A stretch of 64,000 bases of DNA from Vanessa cardui. Taxonomy: Eukaryota; Arthropoda; Insecta; Lepidoptera; Nymphalidae. The stretch spans positions 2,666,001 to 2,730,000 of the forward strand of contig NC_061128.1 of NCBI RefSeq assembly GCF_905220365.1, given 5' to 3'. Numbering within the stretch: the first letter of the stretch is position 1; each line of letters starts with the position of its first letter. This document shows positions 35,501-46,370 of the stretch, piece after piece. The translations under genes and the position numbers were made by a program. The notes beneath the pieces are model-generated. The model was not told the DNA's origin and did no database searches. It saw only the letters and a list, made by a program, of their open reading frames with translations.

Positions 35501-38500
35501 AAATACATTGTATGGCAGTGATTCATACTTATTTCTTGAAATTTGTAGTACTCATTCTATTTTAATCCATACCTAAAGTAATCAAAATATATAGTTATAT
35601 TAAACTTTATACCTATCCTAAAAAAACGTCCAAATCTATATCCTAAATTATGAGTACTTACAATAAGATTATTAAAGGAATTCTTTCTTTCTATATAATC
35701 AAACAGTATTTCTGACTTATATAAAATTAATATAGATATAATTATAAGTCTATGATTTTTAAACAAGCTTGATCATTTAAAAAATAACACGTTTTAAGTA
35801 ACGATCGTTCGACTTTAAATAAAATAATTGTCATAAAAAAAGATCAGTGAAATGTACAATAGTACACTCAGTAGTAGATATTTTTCACAGTTGGCAAATC
35901 CAAATTCAACGCTCCACCATGATTTGTTTGGTGGATATGTGTAATCTATATATGTGCTAAAAAATCTACAGACACGTGCAGTTTACCTCACGTTTTCCAA
36001 TTGCAGAGCACAACATGAATTGCATACACAATATATTATGAAATTGAAAACCACAGATGTTATGTGATTGGTTAATATGGTTGTATTCTATCATTTTTTT
36101 TATGGTATAGGTTGGCGGACGAGCATGTGGGCCACCTGATGGTAAGTGGTTACCATCGCCCATAGACAATGACGCTGTACGGAATATTAACTATCCCTTA
36201 CATCGTCAATGTGCCACTAACCTTGGGAACTAAGATGTTATGTCCCTTGTGCCTGTAGTTACACTGGCTCACTCACCCTTGAATGTATAATAAATATATC
36301 AATTAGAAACGTAGATTAACATCTAATTTTTCCTAACAAATTAATGACCTTGATGTGCCTTAAGAAACCTATTTGAATGAGGTTTCAAACTTATTCAAGC
36401 TTTTGTTAAAAGCATAGTGAAACATCAATCGCTGATTCGTGAAAGTGTTGAATAATTCCCTAATAAACAATTAAACAGTCAAATCGTGTATTGGAATCCA
36501 TTTGCATACGCCCACTCGCCAATTACTGTACAGTTCCATCGTGTTAACACTGATGTTGACGATTATCGAGTTTGGATCTTGATTTTGTACCGTTTAATAG
36601 CTAAGCACCAAAGTTATTCAAGGTGTAAATGAGATATGATAATATCGCTTTCAAATGATGATTTGAAATTACAAGTCGTTTTTCAAGACTATACGAGACG
36701 TTTTAATATGGTATTTATTATTACTACTACTTTACAAAATAAAAATAGAATGTTTTAAGCATTTATTTTTAATCCTAATAATATAATAAATAGCTATGTT
36801 GGAATGGCAATGTCCAAGATTGGCACCGAATTCGCGGCTCATTCATACGCTATGTGCGTTCAGTTTTGCGCAAATACGGACGAAATCCTAAAATGGTGCG
36901 GTGAATCATCGGATTACTAAACGTTAGTTGTCCATGAGAAAAGAAATATCTTGGTTTGGTAAGAAATCGATTTTATATTCAGTTCATGCATTTTAACTAT
37001 ATTCATTCTTTGGATCGTAAAGAACATCTGTTTATGGTGAGAATTTATTATTTTTACGAATGAGAAAACAAAAACAAAACTATAACAGTAAGTAATATCT
37101 ATGACGTGATCTATTTTTGTTATAACCTAAGTACTGTTCTACTATTTCCCTGTTTACGACATTATGGCGCTGATGCTACCGAGCTACCTTTTAAGGGTGG
37201 TTTTATTTATCGATATAATGATGTGATAGATCTAATAGAGAGTGCACTCCTTGTTAACGCACACACTTATCATTGTACTGTTACATGAGTATGTATAAAA
37301 TTATTTTCGTTTACGTTCATTCCTCACGTTAACGCTGACCCAATCGTCAGTCCAATATGCCACACTGCGTTTTTAGTTTCGTAGTCACCATTCACGAACT
37401 TTTCTACCGCAACGCAAGCAAGGGGCCTACCCATTGCAAATTCAGATCGGTTATTATTTTGGCTATGTTGGTAATCTTTGTTCGCCTCCATATTTCGTAA
37501 TTTTTGGTTCGGTCTCAGAGAGAAACAACGAGCATAGTCCTCCATTGCTCTTTTATTGACTTTGAGCTTTCTTATGAGGTGTTTAGTGTCAGAGTCTCTT
37601 CATCAGAAGTCGAAGACTTTCGAATTGAGACAGTCTGGTATTTTAGACGAGAAGATGTTACGTAGATTTCCAAAACGTTGCCCAGCTGAATTGGAGTCGG
37701 CGATTGACTCTTTTCTATTTTGATAAATAAAGAGACCCACTGAATTTTTCGTCGGTTCTTCTCTGATCTGGGTGTTTCCTTTTACGAAGTAAGTAAATGC
37801 AATGCTTCCATATTGAATAAAGGAATTTGAGTTTCAATTTCAACCTGCCTAGTTGAATGGTTTGTCGCCGATGAATAAAAACGTCTACGACTTTGAGTTC
37901 AGAGTCTCCCACCGTTACTTGAGTGGGTGTACTATCGTCATTCAATATCATCTTCGTCATGTCCATTTTCATTTTAGGTCTACTGGCTGAGAAACTCGAT
38001 GGAGGTCATCCAGCACAGTGCCGAAGTCTTTCACGGTCTTAGCCATGACTCGCGTCGTATCATCGGCAAAAATTATTTACTTAAGCAGTCAATATTAGAT
38101 TTTAAAATTGAAATTAGTCAAACTTTCATAAGATGTAAAAACGCCAAATAATTATATCCTTCTATAGTTTGTAAAGTTTTCCACGATTTTAATTCGATAT
38201 TATTACATATTACTAGCATTGCACTCTTATTTTGTGTAGAATTCTTATCGACTGAGAGAAAACCATAAATTTTACCGAATGCGTGACAATGATAGCATAT
38301 TAGTGGTAAACTCCATCAGATATTTACAAAGTTTGGGATTTTTTTGTTTAAAATTCAAGCGCTCGTCAGTCTAGATCAGCGCAATAAATTTAAAAAAGCT
38401 GTAACACTTAGTACGGTAGTACGTATTTAATCTCTAAATATTTAGTACAAATTTCTATTTTTATTGATACTCTATTCGAATTTTTTTACCATTCGCCAAT

Positions 38501-41500
38501 GTTTATATATAAAAAAACTTAAAATTTATATGCACTTGAAATTAATATTGTGCGCGAGTAATCGATAATTGAATTACAAGTAAAGATTCGTTAAAGTCGT
38601 TCATACGACTATGGGAATATGTAGCGACTCCAAAACTTACGATAAGGTTTTTATATCGACGCTTTGAAATAACGCCTCGTAATAAATTCTACCATATAAT
38701 AGTGATCGTTAAAAATTCGCATATTAATAGTGTTTTCAAATAAAATTTACTGTTAACACTATAATACGTATTCATATAAAAAACAACATAAAAAACTTAC
38801 GTATCTTTTTACTTACTCTGGTGTTACTATAAAGAATCCTCGCGAGGTTTGGTATATTTTTCTTTCTTGCATTAACTGGGCTAGCGTGTCGTACACCACT
38901 TCTTGTGATGGGGTCTGCATAGACGGAAACTTAGCTGATAGCGAGGTTCTTATACTTTCTAATGTAGCGGATTGCCCCTGCAAACATAAAAAACACAATA
39001 GTAACTAAACATATAGTTTATTTAAAACGGTCATGTATTTAAAATTCTTGACGAATAGTAAAAGAATAATTATATTCTGTAATATGTATCGAATGTTTCG
39101 CAACAGTTCTCACTAGAACGTTTGTTTTTTTATTAACTAGAAATCCTCCGTCGCCCATAAATTAGTGTCAAATGGAAAGTAAGTATTATAGATACATAAA
39201 TTGCACCCACATGATTTTTTGAGATTTTAGTGTCAATGCAAAAAGTAATATTTAAATAAAAGTTTCATTTTCGATTTCTTTAAATTCGGATAAATATCTA
39301 TTGATAATGTTAGAGAGGAAAAGTTTTCTTTTTAAATATAATTTTACAGAGGAAGGAATTAACTAGCAAACTTGATTGGGGTCAGTGCCGGATATTATTA
39401 TAATAATTTAAGAAAGAGATTTTTCAGACTTTTACGGATGCCAACCCTATAATTTAGTTAATCAGTTGTTTCCCAACTATCAATGCTTAGTGCATCAATG
39501 CTGATAGAAGGTAAAAAAAAAACTATTTCTTATGACATTTACAGATTAAAATAAAATTGAATGAAGAAATTATTATTGTATTTTTCTTCTCCGTTCTTTT
39601 TGAAATTAATACCTTTTCATTGTTTTTATTTTGTAAAAAAATATGTAGGTATAATTATGAATCTACGCACATTATAAAGTTTGATGTTCAGACTTACTAA
39701 TCCAATATTTATTTTAGGAAAACACTTGAGAAGATTTTATTGTAATGTCTTCATCGATCAATGAAATCTTATCTGGATCACCTTGGGCGCTACGATAAAG
39801 GAATTGATCTTCAAGGTATTTAAGAAATGAGTACTGACACGTTACTTAAGATAAAGTCTTCGATTTAATCTATATGTAAATTCGGTTCCGGATATATTAT
39901 ATTACCCGTATTTGATGTGTTCAGCAGTTCGTTTTGAATTCATACAAAAATGATTTGGTCATACCTACTTGTTTTCTGTGATATTAATCAGTCAAAAAAA
40001 TTCAATTGATCAATAAACTTGTTATATTTTGGATAAAAAGAATATTATTATTATTTACGTCAATGAAAATGGAAGACTATTTAATGTGATTTTTTTACTT
40101 TCCATGATAACTAAATGCTCAACGATGTTTTTGGTTATGTTAAACTTTACATAGTAAAGCAACTATTTTTAGAATAGATAAAAATATAAAGTTATATATT
40201 ATTTATAGGGGATGATGTGATATATCGGGCTGCTATCAGTAACACCAGATGTATCATAATTGAATAACTTTTTACTACACAGATCCTGTGGTCCAACCCG
40301 GGATTTTAGAATGATTAGCCTTATAAGCTAGCTATTAGACTAACAAAACAGTATTTTATATAGACCCGAAACGATAGTTGGATTCATTCGTACTTAATCA
40401 TTCCATGAAAGCAATATTATAAATTGGCTGTATCGCAAATCTGCTTATAAACATATTTCGATCTGAGGACAGCATATATCAGCATACACTTAAAACTGAT
40501 CTCTTTATGTCATTGTTGCTTCGACCTTTTGCAAGAAGAACGCGACTTGTGACAGATTATTAATTCATGATATTGCGTTAGATGTGTATTTGCGCATGTC
40601 ATTGTAAGTATTCATTGAGCAATTAAACTGGTTTAGTTGCGAGCTGGATTAAACAAAAGACACTTATATTTCAAAACTAGCTGTGCCCGCGACGTCTTAG
40701 AATTTAACAAAAAAATAATATTATTGTAGCCTAAGTTACTCCTTCTTATATCAGTTATCAGCCAGAGAAAGTCCCGTCAAAATCAGTCCAATCGTTCTAT
40801 AGATGAGCCGGTACAAACAGACAAAAATTGTAAAGAATATTATTTTGGTACATGTACCGTATATACATACATATGCATTGAGTAAAAAAAGGGCTATTTT
40901 AATATTAAAAACAGACACTCCAATTTTATTTTATGTATAGATATAAACATATTCTTAAGTTATCATTTTTAACGGTATATCACTGTTCTTGAAGTCTAAC
41001 ATAACGGCTATGGTGTTTCGGTGTTATTTAATAAGAATATATTACCGTCAACGAAAGTTACGTGTTACGGTAATACTAAATTTGTTGAAGATTTTGGCGA
41101 TATCGTATCTTCTGAATTTTATACTTACTTAAATTATTAGATAAACTCATTAATTTTTAAGAAAAATCATCTTAAAAACATTACGATTTTCATTTACCTT
41201 AAGAAAGCTCACCAGTAAATGGGTTGTTTTCTCGACACAGTTAACAGCTTGTTGACTTTGAACAAAGCATATCGTCTGTACACGAAGAAAGCTTTAAAGC
41301 TCAATAATAGAATTACGTTCCTCTTAACATTGTAAAATATATATATATATCCCGATAGCGTCACATTCTGTCAAAACTGGAAATATAATGATTACTATAA
41401 CTTGCAATATTTTTTATGAAATTAATTATTTTAATATTATTAAACACAGCTAAGAATTTCATTTATACATTTCTTAATTACGATCTGTCTAATATTACTA

Positions 41501-44500
41501 TTTTATCTTATTTAAACAATTTACCTATGTATATCTATACGATTTACGTAAAGATAAAAACTTACATTCATAAAGAGTTTTATTAAATATTTTTAGGTTT
41601 CATAAAAATGTATTTTTTTCCCCAGCTACCTACTTGATTAGTATTACGCAAAGCTATATTTCATAAATATTGTTTGAATATTGTTTTCTTTCATAATGAA
41701 ATATATACTTTTATAATATGAGGAAGAATTATTTCCTAGTATATATCTTAGAATTATTTGCTAGTGGATATTATCTAGCGACAGCACATACGAATTAATT
41801 AACGTAATTAGTACTGATAAATCTAAAGGTTACAATCAATTCTCACGATAAGGACATGGCGAATTCCAGAGAAAGGTGCGTGGATAAAGATAGATATATA
41901 GATTGCATATTTAATTTGAATAAAACACCTAAATTGTCCGCCTTAGTTAGTGACAAACCGGTTGTGATTTACTTCGCCCTGGTAAGCCGCCCATGTAAAC
42001 GTTAATTTATTAGTGGCTTTTACATTATGCGGTAATGCGTGAAGAAACATCGTATCGGATCCGTATGATGTAAATCCTAAAATAGATTTTTAAAAGTTAC
42101 ATTATTTACTAAAGAAAAAATCGCAACGTCTTAACACAATTAATTCTGCGTCGACCAATAAGATATTTTTTTACAAATGTACTTTATAAGTATAACTAAT
42201 CTTATGAACATGCAACTATAGCAAGAACTTGATTTATGCAATGAAGGAGCAGCTTTTGCTTTTTTATTTTGCTAGACGTTCACTTTATTAAATGCATCAA
42301 AAATATTTTTTTTTATAAACGTATATATGACAACATCGGTAAGGGAGTTTGTTTGTTTCAACGCTATAATTACAAAATCTAAAATATTGATTTAAAAAAA
42401 AAAATGATGCCGACTTTATCTAAAATTAAATCGATTTATGACTGGGGCCGCGAAGTATTGGTGTTTAATGTAAGTGAAACTAGGCAGAGCAATTAGTATT
42501 ACCATAAAAAATAACGAAACTGTTGACCCGCTGATGATATGAATAAAACTAGGCTTTGAATTGACACATATTTCCTAACGATCAAAACAGATATCGCATA
42601 ATCTAAACGTTGTATAATTCGCTTAAAATTCCTGCCCACATTTGGTATTTAGAGTGAGACCTGCGGACGGCTAACGACATTCTATTGTGACGATGATTGT
42701 ATTCGATTACGAAAGGGTTCGACAAATTTACTAAATTATGCATCGGTATGCTTGATCAAAATAAATTATTTATTAATCTTTTATCGCTAACCGCATTCGA
42801 ATAGTTATTTCCGACTTTCAGAGGTTGAATATTGAATATTGTAGATACAGTGGCTACTTTCAAGGATTTACCAAGCATTTTTAGTACAGTCAATTTGTTA
42901 AATAAAATTAAGGCTAATAGAATACTTAGATGATAAGCTTTTTTGAATAAATGACATTTAAAATGAAAATAACGCATATTTACATTTATCGGCATTAAAA
43001 TTATGATATGCAAATTTTTCTCTCAATTCGGAGAAAGTGTTAAATACTCATTACTTTCATTAAAAATGTCATACGATAAGTGGCTAGCTTGTAGCACTTA
43101 TAGACAAGTTGGTACGACTATTACTGCCAGACAAAAAGTAACTATACTATATAGAAACTAATGAGGAACAGCCCATAGGATAGCAGAGAAAGAGCTCCTC
43201 TTTAGGAGGAGGCTTGGAGGTTAGTCTTCCACAATGTGTGGTTATGACCACGTGTGACATAAAAAACCCTTTAAATCTCATTAAAGATCTGTGTGTTCGA
43301 TTATTGGGCCATCTTAATTATTAATTTTATAGAAAGGTCCTTCAAAATATATTTAAATTTTTAATTAAATCAATTGTCTTTCAGAAATTTAGATAAATAA
43401 TATATTGAAATTGTATTATTTATTTACACAGCAAACAATGTAAAATAAAATTAAAGTCACAACGCGCATAGATAATTATATACTACTTCAACCAAAGCAA
43501 TATAAATTCATTACATTGATTCGCTTAAACATGTGAGTGTATCTTTAATAATAGAATATGTAAAGATATGTATACAGTTTATAATTGTGTCTGGCCATAA
43601 AACACGGCGTGCACAAAAGCTGACCTCACAGCATCGTTATTTAGGGATGCTTCGTGAAAAAGACTACGATTGAAATGGTGTGGTCTAAATCACAAGATTT
43701 AAGACTAGGTCTTTATATTGCCGTCGACCTCAGTCACATGTGTAATAAAAATTAAATAGTTACATATGTGTTTTAATTAGGTTAAAAAAAAATCACATCA
43801 TCAAAACGCAAAGTACGACTTTAAATTTATTATTCATATAGACATTAGTGGTGGTACCCACTACAAACCATTCTTTAATATAGAGACCCAAAATAACCAT
43901 AATGAACAACAAAATAAACATAATTTTTAATTTTATTTAAGTTAGATTATAGGCTTTAGCAGATATTGGTATGGTGGGTACTAGCAAATAGGCTACCTAG
44001 GCTGATGATAAGTTGTATTTAGCACCTATATACATTAAAAATGTAAGTACAACCAAGGAAACTAAAATGTTAACTTAATTATGTATGTTGATTGCGAGTA
44101 TGATTGAGAGCAAATTACTTATAACTTGAACCATAACATAAGTTATGCGGCGAGGCAGGTTGGCACACTCGAAACCGGAATGTTATTTTTATTTTCCACA
44201 TTTCATGGCCAAGAGTCATTCCGGTATTAGGTGGCTCAACGGAATCGGAATTCAAAAATCCTGTTATGGTTGAATTTAAAATCAATGCCCTTAATATGCA
44301 AACGGTCACTTTAGTAATCGGAATGCGGAGAGAATATGAATCCTGCGTCCTGTTATCACATCCAGAGGTTCTCTTTAATGTAAATAAAGTGAAGTAATAA
44401 GTAAAGTGTCCCACTACCAGTCGACTTTTATTCGCAGAGTAGCTATCAAGTTGGTTCTTAGCCAGACAGGTTCACTTGTCAGTGAAATTAAGTAAAATAA

Positions 44501-44828
44501 CGTTATTTATAATCATCATTTAAAAATATAAGCTATCGGTTTGTTTTTTTTTCTTATCCCACATTGCTCCAATGCGAGTTACCTCTTTACACACAATTAA
44601 ATAGTAATAAAGCTTATCCTTAAAACAGCATAGGTATATAGGTATCAAGCGGTTAACCGCTTTTAAATACTAATTTCTGTATATTTTTCAATGATGATTG
44701 AATCATGAAAATTAGAATAGTCCTAATTACCTGCGAAGTAAGGTCCATAATACAATCGCATAGCGCCTCCGGTAAGGGCGTGAACTGCCCCTGGTACGCC
44801 GGCGTCACGATGCAGTCCTCTATGTCAC
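15731..44828 (-). CDS. ko: Storkhead-box (STOX/knockout) winged-helix protein, six exons, 5' end not found
   Basis: This is a nuclear winged-helix DNA-binding protein of the Storkhead family: vertebrate STOX1/STOX2, Drosophila knockout (motor-axon and muscle targeting), nematode HAM-1. Exons 44731-44828, 38817-38977, 34120-34310, 18370-18597, 17905-18059 and 15731-17593 join in one frame to 897 residues plus stop. All introns are GT-AG and phases agree. Numbering is from the first complete codon. Residues 1-85 (QFTPLPEALCDCIMDL, TLESIRTSLSAKFPSM, TPSQEVVYDTL, RKIYQTSRGFFIVTP) match the STOX winged helix. Residues 250-259, FSAQFPPTEW, match FSAQFPPEEW of STOX2. An Arg/Ser-rich stretch follows the domain, and the last 620 residues are Ser/Asn/Thr-rich and probably disordered. 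The visible part begins inside a codon, so at least one coding exon is upstream of 44828. I could not locate it. The symbol follows the fly gene. Confidence 0.92.
17594..17904 (-). other. STOX intron between exon e and last exon
   Basis: GT-AG intron of 311 bp, AT-rich, nothing else seen. Confidence 0.9.
17905..18059 (-). CDS. ko: STOX exon e (residues 226-277, FSAQFPP motif)
   Basis: It encodes KKVSLLSRLFRRSGRSKQ and MSTFSAQFPPTEWFN, ending VATQTDSK. STOX2 has a matching KKFGLKLFRLSFKKDK...ANFSAQFPPEEW block, so this is a conserved second module of unknown role. The acceptor is TTCGCAG and the donor is GTAAAT. Confidence 0.93.
18060..18369 (-). other. STOX intron between exons d and e
   Basis: GT-AG intron of 310 bp, nothing else seen. 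Confidence 0.9.
18370..18597 (-). CDS. ko: STOX exon d (residues 150-225)
   Basis: It encodes NPNDKILYGRPNKRRSASFP, RRHSLRIFGSSSKYLQRC and a Ser/Thr-rich end at YPPSVESASP. The acceptor is TTTTCAG and the donor is GTAAGT. Intron phases match both neighbours (two bases in, one base out). Confidence 0.87.
23203..23400 (+). repeat. Interspersed repeat with GGATTTTAATGCGGTTTTC core (copy 2)
   Basis: The core GTTTAGATCTTTTAACTGCTCA..GATTTTAATGCGG..GAATAGATAGATTGATT..AGAGGAAG matches the 8562-8765 family. Its left edge (AAAGATCTAAGCATACACAG) is an inverted piece of the same family, so the locus looks rearranged or nested. Confidence 0.55.
27262..27318. repeat. Palindrome centred on AACGTTAACGTT
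   Basis: AAATAACGTTAACGTTATTT is a perfect 20-bp palindrome. Outer parts AATCTTATTTT and AAAATAAGATT extend the pairing imperfectly to about 57 bp. Confidence 0.55.
29440..29660 (-). pseudogene. Probable non-LTR retrotransposon ORF2 C-terminal remnant
   Basis: In one minus-strand frame the segment reads HNQLSSTVFLHRFNLGTFKR and then breaks. This resembles the LPS-VFP--Y-L-TFK-R tail that ends many insect LINE reverse transcriptases. Flanking frames carry stops and the rest of the element is absent, so it is a dead fragment. Confidence 0.4.
30945..31115 (+). repeat. Interspersed repeat, ACTAGTAGTCGCCCGCGGC type (plus-strand copy)
   Basis: It starts ACTAGTAGTCGCCCGCGGCT and ends GAAAGAGCGACAGACAGACAG. 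It matches 6843-6987 in opposite orientation. Confidence 0.65.
33376..33427. repeat. Perfect 23-bp inverted repeat with 6-base loop
   Basis: CAGTTTTCCCTTCATTTACT(TAC) at 33376-33398 is exactly complementary to 33405-33427, with loop AACAAT. It lies in the long STOX intron and is AT-moderate, so this is not a simple-repeat artefact. Confidence 0.85.
33500..33700 (+). pseudogene. Coding-like fragment, unidentified
   Basis: A plus-strand frame with LRMQIVEAQSNATVNQATAG and GRPTFCFVSAGVEDF has higher GC content than its surroundings and ends at TGA. The segment GRP...F..AG could come from a transposon protein, but I cannot name it. It has no start context or splice signals that would make it a gene. 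Confidence 0.25.
34120..34310 (-). CDS. ko: STOX exon c (residues 87-149, Arg/Ser-rich linker)
   Basis: It encodes RRRSRSRSSSRHHSTEDECS and then MSDQEALHQLYGEITTV and VQTNLADVICG. The basic RS-type stretch directly after the winged helix could serve as a nuclear localisation signal (inference). The acceptor is TTGACAG and the donor is GTAACG. Confidence 0.88.
35076..35411 (-). mobile_element. tRNA-derived SINE, copy 2, with 11-bp target-site duplication
   Basis: Same family as 10631-10963. On the minus strand the A box TGGCCCAGTGGTTAGAACGCG and B box GGGTTCAAACCC (35344-35333) are intact, and the tail is a (GTT)n run. TTAATTGGTTT at 35076-35086 and 35401-35411 flanks it. Confidence 0.9.
35900..36030 (-). 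repeat. Degenerate SINE copy
   Basis: It keeps CCACCATGATTTGTTTGGTGGAT, ACACGTGCAG and CCTCACG blocks of the SINE body in the same order as copies 1-3, but is heavily decayed and lacks the tRNA head. Confidence 0.45.
36091..36285 (+). repeat. Interspersed repeat, GGGCCACCTGATGGTAAGTGG type
   Basis: It begins near TATGGTATAGGTTGGCGGAC and contains GTGGGCCACCTGATGGTAAG, ACCTTGGGAACTAAGATGTT and GTTACACTGGCTCACTCACC. Related copies are at 43930-44100, 47261-47527, 50500-50665 and 52855-53045. Confidence 0.7.
37330..38075 (-). pseudogene. RTE-type LINE reverse transcriptase remnant, 5'-truncated and frameshifted
   Basis: On the minus strand it opens with the catalytic FADD motif (about 38070-38059) in FADDTTRVMAKTVKDFGTVL. 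It continues with VSQPVDLKMKMDMTKMI and SELKVVDVFIHRRQTIQLGR, then VNRRLQFSWATFWK in another frame, and finally LRNMEANKDYQHSQNNNRSE. The order and wording match the C-terminal reverse transcriptase part of RTE-clade elements. Several stops and frameshifts show it is dead. It lies in the STOX b-c intron. Confidence 0.8.
38817..38977 (-). CDS. ko: STOX exon b (residues 33-86, winged-helix core)
   Basis: It encodes GQSATLESIRTSLSAKF, then TPSQEVVYDTLAQLMQERKI and GFFIVTPE. The TPS-E--YDTL--L--ERKIY-T--GFFIVTP pattern is diagnostic for the Storkhead domain. The acceptor is GTTTGCAG and the donor is GTAAGT. The Glu codon is split to the next exon. Confidence 0.96.
40676..40920 (+). repeat. Interspersed repeat, ACTAGCTGTGCCCGCG type (copy 2)
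   Basis: It starts ACTAGCTGTGCCCGCGACG and parallels 7543-7780 through TTATTGTAGCCTAAGTTACTCC to GTACCGTATATACATACAT. Confidence 0.7.
43160..43320 (-). repeat. Degenerate SINE copy
   Basis: It keeps GCTCCTCTTTAGGAGGAGGCTTGGAG and the TTGGGCCATCTTA end of the tRNA-like head. The rest is decayed. Confidence 0.45.
43930..44100 (+). repeat. Degenerate copy of the GGGCCACCTGATGGTAAG repeat
   Basis: The order ATTATAGGCT..AGGCTACCTAGGCTGATGATAAG..CAAGGAAACTAAAATGTTAA follows the 36091-36285 repeat at low identity. Confidence 0.4.
44115..44414 (-). other. Unexplained 99-codon open frame
   Basis: Reads MGHFTYYFTLFTLKRTSG at the start and contains LNSDSVEPPNTGMTLGHEM. GC content is higher than in the flanks. 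No family is recognised and no splice sites were judged convincing. It could be part of a decayed element or chance. Confidence 0.2.
44731..44828 (-). CDS. ko: STOX exon a (residues 1-32, start of winged-helix region)
   Basis: It encodes DIEDCIVTPAYQGQFTPLPE and ends MDLTSQ. It corresponds to the vertebrate stretch with QSQF-PLGE-LC-AI. The acceptor is GTTGCAG and the donor is GTAATT. It begins with two bases of a split codon (GT), so the preceding exon must end with one base. Confidence 0.9.
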
Positions 44829-46169
44829 CTGCAACAATATAAAGATATTTTAGAACATTAAAGTTTTATAGAAAAAAATAAATAAACGAAGTAAAGTAAT
44901 CGTTACTATTATAAACACCGAAGTTTTTTTTTCGCTTTGCCTCTTAATACAATTAATTAAACTTATATTGATACACCAGAGCTAACTAAACAAATATGCA
45001 TAAAAGAATATTAATTCGATCAATATACTGAATTCATCGTCAAAAGTATGGTTAATTTAGGTGCAAAGGTTTCATTTATATGTTTTCCTATAAAAAATAA
45101 TAGAATAGATCACTCACAAAAGCGCGCCCTTACACATTAAACTTACTTTATTACTATACTTTATTTATTGATATTGATTTTAAGGATGCTCTATTTACAA
45201 GACTACTTAGTGCGTGAGATAACAAAGCGTAAATATATCAGGAAAATACAAGTTACCTTATTTTTGTTAAGATTATTCATAATAGTATTAAGCAAACAGA
45301 AAACTGTTAATTAATTCGAAATTCAAAGCCTTTAAATACTAAATATTTGTTTATGTATTCCTTATTAGATCGAATTAGGTATAACAAACTTATTATCTCA
45401 TTATTAAATCTGCAAATGAAGTTAGAATGTTGAAGGGCTTTGTACGGGAGCCAAACTCAAATATTGGAATGCTTGAAACTAATTCAAAATTCAAGTGTTG
45501 TTAACACTTAATCATCTCTTTGCTCGAATTATCTCATACATAGAAGTTTCAAGCGGCAGAATTGTTAATATGTAACTCCTTGAAATTCCAAAGTCTAGAA
45601 GATCGAAGCTGATCTATTTTAGTGTAAATTTATATGTTTACGCATATTTAATATTGAAGTACATCCATATATTTAATTCGAAATAAATAGATCTAAGCGA
45701 TTGGTACAGAAAGTGTTTTATTATTAAGAATATTTACTATAATAACCATAGAAACGTTAATATTGGATTAGCAAATACCTTGTAAAATTTTTTTATGGTT
45801 ATGCTAATCTTCCGAAACATTAAGTTAAAAAACATAATACAAGGACATTTTCAAGTATACTTACGAAACACAAAAACGAATTTGAATTTATCACTTTGAA
45901 TATAATATATGTATTATAAAATATATTATGTCTCTAGTTTTTAATGTAAACCTAAAGCAGTTTTAAAGTAAAAAATACGAATTGATTATTTTAGGACGAG
46001 CACAAATTATACTTTACTCTTTATGTGTATACTCATGTAAGCGACTTTTGTCTTTTTTGGGAATAAATGTCTATAAACCTTATTTTTTTTTTGATAAATA
46101 ATTTAAAAGGATAGGTGCGATGCATAGCGACATAACCTCTTCATAACATCGAATAGCAGGGTTGTAAAC

Positions 46170-46370
46170 TTTGGATGGATTTCATTAAGCTATTCATGTT
46201 CAAATGCCACCAGCTCATATTCTGTGGGATCGGGAGTGCGGGCGTCCATAAATTTCGCTCACAATGCCACTGCGGACTCCCAGTCCGCTTTGGACTCTTG
46301 CCAAGTTAAGGTGGCGCAAGATACGCTCGGCAGCGAATTCACATTTGCAATTCAATAAATATAACGTAGT
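46170..46370 (-). pseudogene. Decayed coding-like block, unidentified
   Basis: In one minus-strand frame: TLTWQESKADWESAVAL, a TGA stop, AKFMDARTPDPTEYELVAF then EHE and a TAG stop, followed by further sense-like codons. GC content is far above the surroundings. Two stops in an otherwise protein-like frame suggest an old gene or transposon fragment. I do not recognise the family. Confidence 0.4.

Larger units (their letters stand above)
34311..38816 (-). other. STOX intron between exons b and c (4.5 kb)
   Basis: GT-AG intron carrying a SINE with target-site duplication (35076-35411), a degenerate SINE (about 35900-36030), a repeat at 36091-36285 and an RTE LINE fragment (37330-38075). Confidence 0.88.
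38978..44730 (-). other. STOX intron between exons a and b (5.8 kb)
   Basis: GT-AG intron with the 40676-40920 repeat, a degenerate SINE (43160-43320), a repeat at 43930-44100, and an unexplained minus-strand frame at 44115-44414. The remainder is AT-rich and featureless. Confidence 0.88.
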
